From CADEED01 sp043747835 (GTDB lineage Bacteria > Pseudomonadota > Gammaproteobacteria > Steroidobacterales > Steroidobacteraceae), in contig JAYTOK010000053.1 of NCBI GenBank assembly GCA_043747835.1, positions 58,357 through 122,356 of the forward strand: a DNA stretch of 64,000 nt, read 5' to 3'. Below are positions 41,038-49,675 of this stretch, in pieces. The position numbers and the translations under genes are program-made. Position 1 is the first letter of the stretch. Every line of letters begins with the position of its first letter. Under the pieces are notes generated by a model that did no database searches, was not told the origin of the DNA, and was given only the letters and a program-made list of their open reading frames with translations.

Positions 41038-42519
41038 ATGGGAAAGCCAACCGGATTCATCGAATATTTGCGTGAGCTGCCGGTGGACCGTTCGCCGACG
41101 GAGCGCGTGCGCGACTGGAACGAGTTCCACCACCACATGGACGACAAGCGCCTGCGTCAGCAGGGCGCGCGCTGCATGGATTGCGGCGTTCCGTTCTGCC
41201 ACACGGGCAAGCTGATCTCCGGCATGGCCTCGGGCTGCCCGGTGAACAACCTGATCCCGGAGTGGAACGACCTCGTGTATCGCGGCCTGTGGCGCGAGGC
41301 GCTCGACCGTCTCCACCGCACCAACAACTTCCCCGAGTTCACGGGCCGCGTGTGTCCGGCGCCTTGCGAAGGTTCGTGCGTGCTCGGCATCAATGCGCCG
41401 CCGGTCACGATCAAGAACATCGAGAACGCGATCGTCGACAAGGGTTGGGACGAGGGCTGGATCGTGCCTGAGCCCCCGACCGTGCGCACCGGCAAGAAAG
41501 TCGCCGTGATCGGTTCGGGCCCGGCGGGACTCGCCGCCGCGGCGCAGCTCAACAAGGCCGGTCACAGCGTGACCGTGCTCGAGCGCGCGGATCGTCCGGG
41601 TGGGTTGCTGACGTACGGCATCCCCAACATGAAGCTCGACAAGCGTGACGTCGTCGCGCGCCGCATCGCGCTCATGGAAAAGGAAGGCATCAAGTTCCTC
41701 TGCAATGCGAATGTCGGCGAGAACGTCGAGCCGCAATTGCTGATCAAGGATTTCGACGCGATCGTGATCTGCACGGGCGCGACGCTGCCGCGCGATCTCA
41801 AGGTGGAAGGGCGCGAGCTCGAAGGCGTCCACTTCGCGATGGATTTCCTTACGTTGAGCACGCAGTCGGTGCTGAGCGGAAAGCCGGACGAAGCCGCTAT
41901 CACCGCGAAGGGTAAGGATGTGCTCGTGTTAGGCGGTGGCGACACCGGAACCGATTGCGTCGGCACGTCGATGCGCCAGGGCTGCCGCTCGCTCACGCAG
42001 CTCGAGATCATGGCGATGCCGCCGATGGATCGCGCTGAGGACAACCCGTGGCCGGAATGGCCGAAGGTCTACAAGATGGACTACGGCCAGGAAGAGGCCG
42101 CGGCGAAATTCGGCGCCGATCCGCGCGCGTATCTGACGACGGTGAAGAAGCTCGTCGGCGCGGGCGGCAAGCTCGAGAGCGTCGTCACCGTGAACATCCG
42201 TTGGGAGAAGAACGACAAGGGTCAATTCTTTCCTGTCGAACAGCCGGGTAGCGAGAAGGAACACCCCGCGCAGCTCGTGCTGCTCGCGATGGGATTCCTG
42301 GGTCCCGAGCAGGCGCTGCTCAAGGATCTCAAGGTCGACGTCGATGCGCGTTCGAACGTGAAAGCCGAGTACGACAAGTACGGAACTAGCGTTCCCGGCG
42401 TGTTCGCCGCGGGCGATGCGCGTCGCGGACAGTCGCTCGTGGTCTGGGCGATCAACGAAGGCCGCGGCGCCGCACGCGAGTGCGACCGGTGGTTGATGGG
42501 CGCGACCGAGCTGCCATAG
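41038..42519 (+). CDS. gltD: Glutamate synthase (NADPH), small subunit
   Basis: 493 residues. The N-terminal iron-sulfur domain has cysteines C46, C49 and C54 (CMDCGVPFCH), then CPVNN and CPAPCEGSC, ligands for two 4Fe-4S clusters. The FAD site is VIGSGPAGLAAAAQL and the NADPH site is VLGGGDTGTDCVG; the end has the FAD-binding GVFAAGDARRGQSLVVWAI. It oxidises NADPH and feeds electrons through the clusters to GltB. It is co-transcribed with gltB (17-bp gap). Length and motifs are normal. Confidence 0.97.
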   Translation: MGKPTGFIEYLRELPVDRSPTERVRDWNEFHHHMDDKRLRQQGARCMDCGVPFCHTGKLISGMASGCPVNNLIPEWNDLVYRGLWREALDRLHRTNNFPEFTGRVCPAPCEGSCVLGINAPPVTIKNIENAIVDKGWDEGWIVPEPPTVRTGKKVAVIGSGPAGLAAAAQLNKAGHSVTVLERADRPGGLLTYGIPNMKLDKRDVVARRIALMEKEGIKFLCNANVGENVEPQLLIKDFDAIVICTGATLPRDLKVEGRELEGVHFAMDFLTLSTQSVLSGKPDEAAITAKGKDVLVLGGGDTGTDCVGTSMRQGCRSLTQLEIMAMPPMDRAEDNPWPEWPKVYKMDYGQEEAAAKFGADPRAYLTTVKKLVGAGGKLESVVTVNIRWEKNDKGQFFPVEQPGSEKEHPAQLVLLAMGFLGPEQALLKDLKVDVDARSNVKAEYDKYGTSVPGVFAAGDARRGQSLVVWAINEGRGAARECDRWLMGATELP

Positions 42520-42527
42520 GGGACTCG

Positions 42528-42670
42528 CTGCGGGGAAATGGGGACATTCCCCATTTCCTAGCAAAAGGGGAGGCACCTGCTGCAGGTACGTCCCCTTTTG
42601 CGATGTGGCGCCTGCGCTCGTGGCGGCAATGCTTCGAATTGAAATGGGGAATGTCCCCATTTCCCCGCAG
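42528..42670. repeat. Nested palindrome, GGGGACATTCCCC family, copy 2
   Basis: Perfect 30-bp outer arms (42528-42557 and 42641-42670) enclose a second, inner palindrome (about 42561-42601) built on GCAAAAGGGG and CCCCTTTTGC. The element lies between gltD and the first of the duplicated secreted-protein genes. The outer arms contain GGGGACATTCCCC, and TTTCCTAGCAAAAGGGG is shared with copies 1 and 3. Confidence 0.8.
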
Positions 42671-42726
42671 CCTGTCCCCGTTCCTTGCGAGTGTCGCAAA
42701 TCGAGACGCCATTGCAGAGAGCCAGG

Positions 42727-43914
42727 ATGCCTCTCCATTTCCGACATTGGGTGCCCGGCACCACCCTGTTCCTCGCGCTGCTGTTCAGCAGCCTCTCGTG
42801 CGCCGCCGCCCCGGATGCGCGAGTGTGGACCTACCAATACCTGCTCGCGACGGCGACCACGGAGCGCGAGCTCGCGCCGATCACTGAACACATCGTGAAG
42901 GATGCGTCGCTGCATCGGCCGGAGATCATGGACTTCGCCGCCGAGGTGCTGCTGGCCCGCGCTGCCGATACCAGTTTCCCGCCACAGAACAAGCGACGGC
43001 TGATCCGCGTGCTCGGAGCGTCGAAGAGCCGGCGTTACAACGGTGTGATCACCACGATCGTCAATCAGTTGAACGACAGGCTCACGAAACGGGAAGCGCG
43101 CGCGGCGATCACGAAGAAGGGTGACGCCACCGCCTACGTCCCAGGTTCAGCCGACATACGATCGATCGCCGCCGAAGTCGATTCGTCGGCACTCGCCGCG
43201 AGGCCCACCACCGCGCAAGGCGAACACCTCGCGAAGTTTCCGGGAGGATCGATCGACCAGTTGTTCGAGTGGGCGGGCCGCCCTCACCAGATCGTCAGCG
43301 GTCAGACGCGAATCAGCGACGGCATCCTCATCCACGTCAAAATCCAGCGCCTCACGTTCTTCTATCGCGGCGTTGGCCGCGTGATCTATGGATACAACGG
43401 GAGCAAGAAGGCCTGGTTGTTCCAGGCGGTCGTCGCCGATCCGCTGGCATTCGAGCAGGAATTCGCATACCGCGATCGCACCCGTGAACTCGGGCTTCCG
43501 GACGAACCGACGCTCGAGATGATTCAACTGGTCAGCGGTTACACGGCGTCGATCAAGAGCGTCGTCGAGAAGAACTACCAGCGGGAAACGCGCCCGCTCG
43601 AGTTCATGGACACCGCCGCCGAAATTCTCGTGACGCAATTCGAGGCGGCGGACGATCCTGTGAAGGTCGACATGCACGCGTGGATCTGCCGACTGCTCAC
43701 GATGCATGGCGGGCAGCGCTACGCGGCGCTCCTGGCGCGCGTGGCGAAGGGGACCGATGACTCGAAACTTCGACGATTCGCCATCCTGCCGATCGAGAAG
43801 ACCGACGAAGTGCCCGCGGAACCGTATGTTCCCGGCACGATCTCGCTCGCCGCGCAGCGCGTGAAGTATCCCAGCCTGTATCCCGAATCGACGTTCCAGA
43901 GCGGCAGACTCTGA
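42727..43914 (+). CDS. Secreted protein of unknown function, tandem copy 1
   Basis: 395 residues from the ATG at 42727, the position where similarity to copy 2 begins; signal peptide about 1-27. Three parts are visible. Residues about 45-143 and about 262-375 look like internal repeats: both have a DFAAEVLLA / DTAAEILVT helix, then RRYNGVITTIV / QRYAALLARVA, and end in YVPG. The middle part (about 165-245) reads FPGGSIDQLFEWAGRPHQIV and later GVGRVIYGYNGSKKAWLFQ, resembling the BamE/OmlA fold. No family is recognised. The genes lie 31 bp apart. Confidence 0.65.
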   Translation: MPLHFRHWVPGTTLFLALLFSSLSCAAAPDARVWTYQYLLATATTERELAPITEHIVKDASLHRPEIMDFAAEVLLARAADTSFPPQNKRRLIRVLGASKSRRYNGVITTIVNQLNDRLTKREARAAITKKGDATAYVPGSADIRSIAAEVDSSALAARPTTAQGEHLAKFPGGSIDQLFEWAGRPHQIVSGQTRISDGILIHVKIQRLTFFYRGVGRVIYGYNGSKKAWLFQAVVADPLAFEQEFAYRDRTRELGLPDEPTLEMIQLVSGYTASIKSVVEKNYQRETRPLEFMDTAAEILVTQFEAADDPVKVDMHAWICRLLTMHGGQRYAALLARVAKGTDDSKLRRFAILPIEKTDEVPAEPYVPGTISLAAQRVKYPSLYPESTFQSGRL

Positions 43915-43945
43915 TTTGGCGGCCATGCTGTTGCAGAGACCCGTG

Positions 43946-45118
43946 ATGCCTCTCCATTTACGACATTTGGTGTCCGGCACTACCCTGCTAGTCGCGCTGC
44001 TGTTCTCATCCGCGCTCGTCGCCGCTCCTGACGCGCGCACGTGGACCTACCAATACGTCCTCGCGACAGCAACGACCGAGCGCGAACTCTCGCCGATCGC
44101 CGAACAGATCGTCAGGGACGCGACGCTGCAGCGCGCCGAGATCCTGGATTTCGCGGCCGAAGTCCTGCTTGCCCGCAACGGTGACGCCAGCTTCCCGCTG
44201 CAGAGCAAGCTGCTGCTGATCCGCATGCTCGGCGCGGCCGGGAGCCCGCGATACAACGCGCTGTTGCTGCGGGTCTCGAGGCAGTTGGAGAACGAAGACG
44301 TTCTGAACGAGGCACGCACCGCGACCTACCGGAAGAAAATACCTGTTGCGGAGCCGTACGTTCCTGGATCGATCGACATCCATGCGATCGTCGCCGAGGT
44401 CGATGCGTTGGCACTCGCCGCGAAACCCACGACTGCGCAGGGCGAACACCTCTCTGAGTTTCCGGGAGGAACGCTGGATCAACTGTTCGAGTGGGCCGGA
44501 AAACCGCACCAGATCGTGACCTTCGAGAACCGCGTCGGTTACAAGGTCCAGCGCATGACGTTCTTTTATCGCGGCGTCGGCCGCGTCGTCTACGGTTACA
44601 ACGGCAACGAGAAACTCTGGCTGTTCCAGGCCGTCGTCGCAGATCCGCTGGCTTTCGAGCAGGAGTTCTCGTACCGCGGCCGCGCGGCGCAGCTCGGGCT
44701 TCCCGATGAACCGACGCTCGAGATGATCCAGCTCGCCAGCGGTTACACGGCGTCGATCAGGCTGGCCGTCGAGAGGAACAATCTGCGAAAAAAACGCCCG
44801 CTCGAGTTCCTGGATACCGCCGCGGAGATTCTGGCCACGCAGTTCAAGGAAGAAGTCGACCCGGTGAGAGTCGACATGCTTGCGTGGATCTCTCGCCTGC
44901 TCACGACGCACGGCGGGCAGCGCTATGCGCCGCTCCTCTCGCGCGTCGCTCGGGGTGCCAAGGATTACAAACTGAGGCGCTTCGCGGTTTGGGCCATTGA
45001 GAAGACCGACGAGGTGCCCGCGGAACCCTACGTTCCCGGCACGATCTCGCTCGCCGCGCAGCGCGCGAAGTATCCCAGCCTGTATCCCGAATCGACGTTC
45101 CAGAGCGGCAGACTCTGA
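43946..45118 (+). CDS. Secreted protein of unknown function, tandem copy 2
   Basis: 390 residues, closely related to copy 1 over its whole length, including the last 20 or so residues (YPSLYPESTFQSGRL is identical) and the upstream TTGCAGAGA and MPLHxRH start region. The insert around residue 195 in copy 1 (TRISDGILIHV) is shorter here. DEVDALALAAKPTTAQ-like linkers and YVPGSIDIHAIVAEVD match copy 1. Identical ends and diverged middles suggest duplication followed by partial gene conversion. An intrinsic terminator follows at 45205. Confidence 0.65.
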   Translation: MPLHLRHLVSGTTLLVALLFSSALVAAPDARTWTYQYVLATATTERELSPIAEQIVRDATLQRAEILDFAAEVLLARNGDASFPLQSKLLLIRMLGAAGSPRYNALLLRVSRQLENEDVLNEARTATYRKKIPVAEPYVPGSIDIHAIVAEVDALALAAKPTTAQGEHLSEFPGGTLDQLFEWAGKPHQIVTFENRVGYKVQRMTFFYRGVGRVVYGYNGNEKLWLFQAVVADPLAFEQEFSYRGRAAQLGLPDEPTLEMIQLASGYTASIRLAVERNNLRKKRPLEFLDTAAEILATQFKEEVDPVRVDMLAWISRLLTTHGGQRYAPLLSRVARGAKDYKLRRFAVWAIEKTDEVPAEPYVPGTISLAAQRAKYPSLYPESTFQSGRL

Positions 45119-45204
45119 ACCGGCGGCCGTACCGCCGCCTCGCATCCGAATCAATTCGCGCGCCGTACGAACGGTATGGCCGCTTTGCGCCCGCGTCTGG
45201 GCGA

Positions 45205-45244
45205 GGGCCGGCGTCGTCTCAACGGTCCGGCGCCGGTCTTTTTT
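45205..45244 (+). terminator. Intrinsic terminator after duplicated genes
   Basis: GGGCCGGCG pairs with CGCCGGTCT (one G-T pair) across a 17-nt loop and runs into TTTTTT. It ends the transcript of the two secreted-protein genes. A second strong hairpin (CCCGGCC-TCC-GGCCGGG) lies 25 bp further without a T-run and belongs to the leader region of the fasciclin gene. Confidence 0.75.
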
Positions 45245-45389
45245 GAGGCTGACGCCGGAATCTGATCCCGGCCTCCGGCCGGGTCCGTGCACTGGTGTTT
45301 TTCTTCGTTCGAGGGCGTTTGCATCCGTCTTCTCCGATTGGACGTAATCGATGACTGAAGCCATCGTTTACTAACTACCGGAGTCGATC

Positions 45390-45944
45390 ATGTCCAAGAA
45401 GAATCTGCTGGGGGTCGCCGTCGCGCTCGCGCTCGGTGCCGTCTCGTTCAACGCCGCGGCCGACGTCATGGTCGGTGGCAGCGCGATGCTGCCGCAAAAG
45501 AACATCGTGCAGAACGCCGTCAACTCGAAAGACCACACGACGCTCGTCGCCGCGGTGAAAGCCGCCGGCCTCGTCGACACGCTTCAAGGCAAGGGACCGT
45601 TCACGGTGTTCGCGCCGGTGAACGCCGCGTTCGCCGCGCTGCCCATGGGCACGGTCGACACGCTGCTCAAGCCCGAGAACAAGGAGATGCTCACGAAGGT
45701 GCTGACGTATCACGTCGTCGCCGGCCGGCTCACCGCCAGCGATCTCGATCGCCTCATCGCGAAAGGCAACGGCAGCGCGATGCTCGACACTGTCAGCGGC
45801 GGCAAGCTCTGGGTCATGAAGAACGGCGCGCGCAACATCACGATCAAGGACGAAGCCGGCGCCGTCGCCGACATCTCGATCTACGACGTGCTGCAGTCGA
45901 ACGGCGTCATCCACTCGGTCGACAAGGTGTTGCTGCCGAAGTGA
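45390..45944 (+). CDS. Secreted fasciclin (FAS1) domain protein
   Basis: 184 residues with a signal peptide (about 1-24, cleaved after NAAA) and a single FAS1 domain. The H1 motif is GPFTVFAPVNAAFAALP; the YH motif is VLTYHVVAGRLTASDL; the domain ends with NGVIHSVDKVLLPK, the H2 motif. CCGGAG precedes the ATG at 45390. FAS1 proteins mediate adhesion to surfaces or polysaccharides. The short, complete domain is the usual bacterial form. It has its own upstream region, separated by a terminator from the duplicated genes. Confidence 0.92.
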   Translation: MSKKNLLGVAVALALGAVSFNAAADVMVGGSAMLPQKNIVQNAVNSKDHTTLVAAVKAAGLVDTLQGKGPFTVFAPVNAAFAALPMGTVDTLLKPENKEMLTKVLTYHVVAGRLTASDLDRLIAKGNGSAMLDTVSGGKLWVMKNGARNITIKDEAGAVADISIYDVLQSNGVIHSVDKVLLPK

Positions 45945-45994
45945 TTTCGGTTTGCGGGCGCCCCACTCCCTGAGATACCCGCGTTACCGCGGCC

Positions 45995-46022
45995 CACGGC
46001 CGGGGCGAAAGCTCCGGCCGTG
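45995..46022. terminator. Hairpin with GAAA tetraloop between convergent genes
   Basis: A 12-bp stem (CACGGCCGGGGC with GCTCCGGCCGTG, one G-T pair) closes on a GAAA tetraloop. It lies between the fasciclin stop and the stop of the convergent caspase-like gene and probably ends both transcripts. There is no long T-run. Confidence 0.55.
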
Positions 46023-46026
46023 TCGC

Positions 46027-47994
46027 CTAACTTCCGGACTTTACCGAGGTTGGGACCTCGAGCTCCGTCAGCTTCCGTTCCATGAGCGCCCCGAAATCCG
46101 CCTGCGGGTCGGAGCGGCTCACGTCCTCCTGCGTTTCGCGCGCGCCGATCGCCGTGCGCGCGGCGTCGAACGCGGCACGCAGGTTCGCGGCCGACGGCAA
46201 CGCGTCGCGATAGAACGCTTCTCCAAAATAGGTGAGATCGCGATCATCGGAGCAGCCGAAGGAAGTTCGATCCTTCGCGGCGGCGGTGAGCACGATCGTG
46301 CGCTCGTCTTTCAAATGCTCGATGAAACTGCCGGCATGACATGCCGAGATCACGATCACTCGCCACTGGATGCCGGACTCGTCGAGCATTTCCCGCAGCT
46401 CAACGCCCGACAGATCGTTCCAGTAGAAAGCTTCGTTGCTCACGCTCAGGGTCGCGTCCTCGCTGCCATGCGATGACAAGGCGAGGAACAGCACGTCGCG
46501 CTCGCGGTCCATGCGCTTGCCGATCTGCGCGAGTCCGTAACGCAATGCCGGCGCCGTCGCATACGGCAGCGTCTCCTCGTCACGGCGGTCGTTGACGAGA
46601 AGGAGTTGGCGCTCCGAGCTCTCGTATCGCTTGCCGACCACGCTCGCGGCGGTGTGGATCTCTTCGGCGAAGACGCGTTGGGCACCGAAGCCCGCGAAGC
46701 CGACGAAGTAGACAGCCGCGGCGTCCGCGGGAGGCGCGCTCATCCTCGCGATCTGCGCATCGATGCGCGCGGGTTGGTCGAAGAGAAGTTGCTCGCGGTC
46801 GACCGTGTCACGCTCGCTACGCTCGTAGTCTTCCGGGCTGTGCCACAACGCGGACGGGAAAGTGTAGTTGGCAGCGAACCAAATCAGGCCCAGCGCGACG
46901 GCGATCGCTGCCGTGACCGCGCGCGGCTGCGCGCTGCCGTTCATCGCGCGAACGCCGGCTTCGAGGAAGTTGCCGGCGAACACCAACAGCGCGATGGTGA
47001 GCAAGAACACCCCGCCGCGCGGGATTTCGTCGATGAATGTCGAGGCCGCGCTCAACAGCGGCAGGAAACTCAACACGAGCAGTAACGTCCGGCGGACAGG
47101 CAGGGGCGGCGAGGCGAGCCTCGCGAGAACCCAGCCGACGCAGAGGACGAACACGACGTAGCGAGCGAGATCCGCGACGCCCCACCACATGAACTCGATC
47201 CGGCCGCCTTCACCGTCGTAGGCGAGTCGCTGGAAGAGGACCCACAACAGCACGTTGAACACGCCGAGCCACACGATCGTGATGTCGCGACCGACGAGAT
47301 GCAGCGGGTTCGGGGGAAGGCGGATCGGGAGACGCAGCAACGCCAACAGTTCGTCGCGAAGGCGCGGCGGCGCCTGTGCTGGTGCTGGCGGTAAGGCTTC
47401 GGGCGCCGGTGCGAGGGCGTTGTCTGGCGAGACGACCGCGACCGCGGCTCCAGTTGCGCTCTCCACCGGCGGGGATGCGGCTGCTTTGAATGCATCGAGG
47501 CGTGCCACGAACTGATCGGGGGTCAGCGGTGCCGGCAAATCTCCCGCTCGCAAGCAGTAGGCGGAGATCGCATCGATCCACAGGAAGATGTGCGTCGGGG
47601 TGCGCGTGACGTCGCGCAACATTGCCCACTCCATCTGGGTGCGGCAATGCGCGCGCGTCGCGGAAAAGCCGGCAGGGCTGAATTCGAAAGTCGACGTTCC
47701 GACGAACGCGCCGTTTTCATCGGGACCGTACAGGCGGCTCTGGACGAACGTGAGCAGTCCGACATAAACGAGGAACAAGAGCGCCGCGGACACGATAATC
47801 GATCCGTTGAAATCCGGGACCGTCGAGTAGAGCACCGCGAGCACGACGACCAGGCCCACCCACGGGAGTTGGGGCAGCATGCGCTGGCGCAGTGGGAACT
47901 GCTGGCGGCGTGCCTGCGCGCGTTGGCCGCAGGCCTGCAGCAGCGCTTTCCAGTCGCCACGATCCAGAGTTGTCGTGACGGCGAAGCTATCCAT
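46027..47994 (-). CDS. Membrane protein with YcxB-like and C13 (caspase-like) peptidase domains
   Basis: 655 residues. Residues 1-155 hold two membrane helices (about 44-60, 65-85) and a YcxB-like pattern (FEFSPAGFSATRAHCRTQME, HIFLWIDAISAYCLRAGDLP). After a Pro/Ala linker there are about five further helices (240-380). The C-terminal domain (about 425-640) is a C13-type cysteine peptidase with H509 in LSSHGSED and C552 in VISACHAGSF, in the normal His-Gly spacer Cys order. YFVGFAGFG and LLLVNDRRDE are shared with the downstream stand-alone paralog. The peptidase part probably faces the periplasm. The substrate is unknown. Confidence 0.8.
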   Translation of the reverse strand: MDSFAVTTTLDRGDWKALLQACGQRAQARRQQFPLRQRMLPQLPWVGLVVVLAVLYSTVPDFNGSIIVSAALLFLVYVGLLTFVQSRLYGPDENGAFVGTSTFEFSPAGFSATRAHCRTQMEWAMLRDVTRTPTHIFLWIDAISAYCLRAGDLPAPLTPDQFVARLDAFKAAASPPVESATGAAVAVVSPDNALAPAPEALPPAPAQAPPRLRDELLALLRLPIRLPPNPLHLVGRDITIVWLGVFNVLLWVLFQRLAYDGEGGRIEFMWWGVADLARYVVFVLCVGWVLARLASPPLPVRRTLLLVLSFLPLLSAASTFIDEIPRGGVFLLTIALLVFAGNFLEAGVRAMNGSAQPRAVTAAIAVALGLIWFAANYTFPSALWHSPEDYERSERDTVDREQLLFDQPARIDAQIARMSAPPADAAAVYFVGFAGFGAQRVFAEEIHTAASVVGKRYESSERQLLLVNDRRDEETLPYATAPALRYGLAQIGKRMDRERDVLFLALSSHGSEDATLSVSNEAFYWNDLSGVELREMLDESGIQWRVIVISACHAGSFIEHLKDERTIVLTAAAKDRTSFGCSDDRDLTYFGEAFYRDALPSAANLRAAFDAARTAIGARETQEDVSRSDPQADFGALMERKLTELEVPTSVKSGS

Positions 47995-48068
47995 CGGCTC
48001 TCCCTCGGTGGTTCGGTAGTTTGGCAGACGGCTCGTCGCGGGTTCGTGACACAGCGCACGGCAACGGA

Positions 48069-48878
48069 TCAGCGGCCGGATACGGTGCCTGACCCCAATC
48101 CCGCGAGCTTCGATTCGATCGAGGATCCGAAGTACGACTGCGGCTGCGACGGAGTGACTTTCTCCGCGCGCTCGCGGCTGCGGATCGCGCGGCGCGCCGT
48201 CTCCGCCGCGGCGCGCAGGTTGGGCGCGGCCGGAAGCGCATCGCGGAAGAACGCTTCACCGAAGTAGGTGAGATCGCGCTCGTCCGAGCATCCGAATGAC
48301 GTGCGGCGCTTCGACGAGGCGGTGATCACGATGCTCTCGTCGTGCGCCAGCGGCTTGATGAACGCCCCGGAAAAGCACGCGGAGACGACGACGACCTGCC
48401 AGCGGATTCCCGACTGCCGCAGGATCTCCGCCAGGTCATCCGCCGCGAGCCCGCGCGCGGGCTCGCCCGTGTTCGAGACCTCGATCATCGCGTTCCTGAC
48501 GCCGTGCGAGGACAGCACGAGGAACAGCACGTCCTCGTCGCGGTTCATGACCTTGGCCAGCGCATTCGCGGCATGCCGCAATGCGAGGCCGGTTGCAAGT
48601 GGATAGGTGGTGAGGTCGCGCCGGTCGTTGATGAGCAGCAGCGATCGATCGGTCGAGCCATATTTCTCGCCGACGCGCGCGGCCGCGAGCTTGATCTCTT
48701 CCGCGAAGACGCGTTCCTCGCCGTAGCCCGCGAAACCCAGGAAATAGAACTCCGGCCTGCCATCTACCTGCGGAGGAAATCTGGCGACGGTCGCGTCGAT
48801 GAGGGAGTATTGGGCGGTCGGCTCGTCCGCGCTGAGCGGGGCGGCAACGAGCGCCATCAATAGACAGAGGATGCGCAT
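48069..48878 (-). CDS. Secreted C13-family caspase-like cysteine peptidase
   Basis: 269 residues with a signal peptide of about 1-17. The peptidase domain covers almost the whole protein: YFLGFAGYGEERVFAEE, LLLINDRRDL, catalytic His at 125 in LSSHGVRN, catalytic Cys at 168 in VVSACFSGAF and the following SIVITASSKRRTSFGCSDE. It is a close paralog of the C-terminal domain of the next gene, 74 bp downstream on the same strand. C13 enzymes cut after Asn or Asp; a bacterial target is not known. The duplication of one soluble and one membrane-bound form suggests a two-part system. Confidence 0.85.
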   Translation of the reverse strand: MRILCLLMALVAAPLSADEPTAQYSLIDATVARFPPQVDGRPEFYFLGFAGYGEERVFAEEIKLAAARVGEKYGSTDRSLLLINDRRDLTTYPLATGLALRHAANALAKVMNRDEDVLFLVLSSHGVRNAMIEVSNTGEPARGLAADDLAEILRQSGIRWQVVVVSACFSGAFIKPLAHDESIVITASSKRRTSFGCSDERDLTYFGEAFFRDALPAAPNLRAAAETARRAIRSRERAEKVTPSQPQSYFGSSIESKLAGLGSGTVSGR

Positions 48879-48990
48879 GGCCGGAAGTTTACAACCCGGA
48901 CCGGCTCAGGCGCTTGAAAGGGCGAGGAGTCCGGCCTCAGAATCGGGGCGCTCAGGGGACGGTTCGAAAAACTAAAACATCGAGGGAATC

Positions 48991-49560
48991 ATGACCGAGC
49001 TCAGCGCTCTCTGGCTGCCGATCCTGCTGGCCGCCGTCTTCTGCTTCTTCCTCAGCGCGATCATCCACATGGGACCGCTCTGGCACCAGAACGATTTCCC
49101 GTCCGTGCCGAACGAAGACCGCGCGCGTGCGGCGATCGGGCCGCTCGGCATTCCGCCGGGCGAGTACATGATGCCGCGATGCTCGACCCATGCGGAGTCG
49201 CGCTCGCCGGAGTTCATCCAGAAGATGAGCGAGGGACCGGTGTGGCTGATCACCGTTCGACCGAACGGGATGATCGGCATGGGCGGCATGCTCGGCGGCT
49301 GGTTCATCTATCTACTGATCGTCATCGTGTTCGCCGCGTACGTCTCGTCGCACGCGCTCGCGCCGGGTGCGCACTATCTCGAAGTGTTCCGCTTCGTCGG
49401 AACGACGGCGTTCATGGGCCTGGCGCTCGCGCAGATTCCGAACTCGATCTGGTATGGACGAAACTGGAGCACGACGTTCAAGCACCTGCTCGACGGGTTG
49501 ATCTATGCGCTGGTGACCGCCGGCACGTTCGGATGGCTGTGGCCGAAGGTGGCGGTTTAA
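48991..49560 (+). CDS. Inner-membrane protein of unknown function
   Basis: 189 residues with four predicted membrane helices (about 5-28, 97-118, 128-147 and 165-185). Between helices 1 and 2 is a conserved-looking soluble part with MGPLWHQNDFPSVPNEDRAR and GIPPGEYMMPRCST. I recognise this layout as a widespread uncharacterised type in environmental proteobacteria, but no name is known. Its stop codon is the first three bases of a palindrome. Confidence 0.65.
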   Translation: MTELSALWLPILLAAVFCFFLSAIIHMGPLWHQNDFPSVPNEDRARAAIGPLGIPPGEYMMPRCSTHAESRSPEFIQKMSEGPVWLITVRPNGMIGMGGMLGGWFIYLLIVIVFAAYVSSHALAPGAHYLEVFRFVGTTAFMGLALAQIPNSIWYGRNWSTTFKHLLDGLIYALVTAGTFGWLWPKVAV

Positions 49561-49675
49561 TGGGGATATTCCCCGTTTCCTAGCAAAAGGGGAGGGACCT
49601 GAGCGTAACCGCAGGCGCCCCACCGCTGTCTGAGGTCCCTCCCCTTTTGCTAGGAAACGGGGAATATCCCCATTA
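49558..49675. repeat. Palindrome, GGGGACATTCCCC family, copy 3
   Basis: Perfect 43-bp arms (49558-49600 and 49633-49675) enclose a 32-bp centre. The left arm begins with the TAA of the upstream gene and the right arm ends with the TAA (as TTA) of the convergent gene, so the element occupies the entire gap. It contains GGGGATATTCCCC and TTTCCTAGCAAAAGGGGA, closely related to copies 1 and 2. Confidence 0.85.

Noticed and set aside
38822..41050. 742-codon frame on the strand opposite gltB
   Set aside because: Shadow frame; gltB is a full-length, motif-complete gene and the opposite translation is Arg/His/Asp-rich without family features.
48085..48105. GGTGCCTGACCCC-like word resembling the repeat families
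   Set aside because: It lies within the coding region of the C13 peptidase and has no complementary arm.
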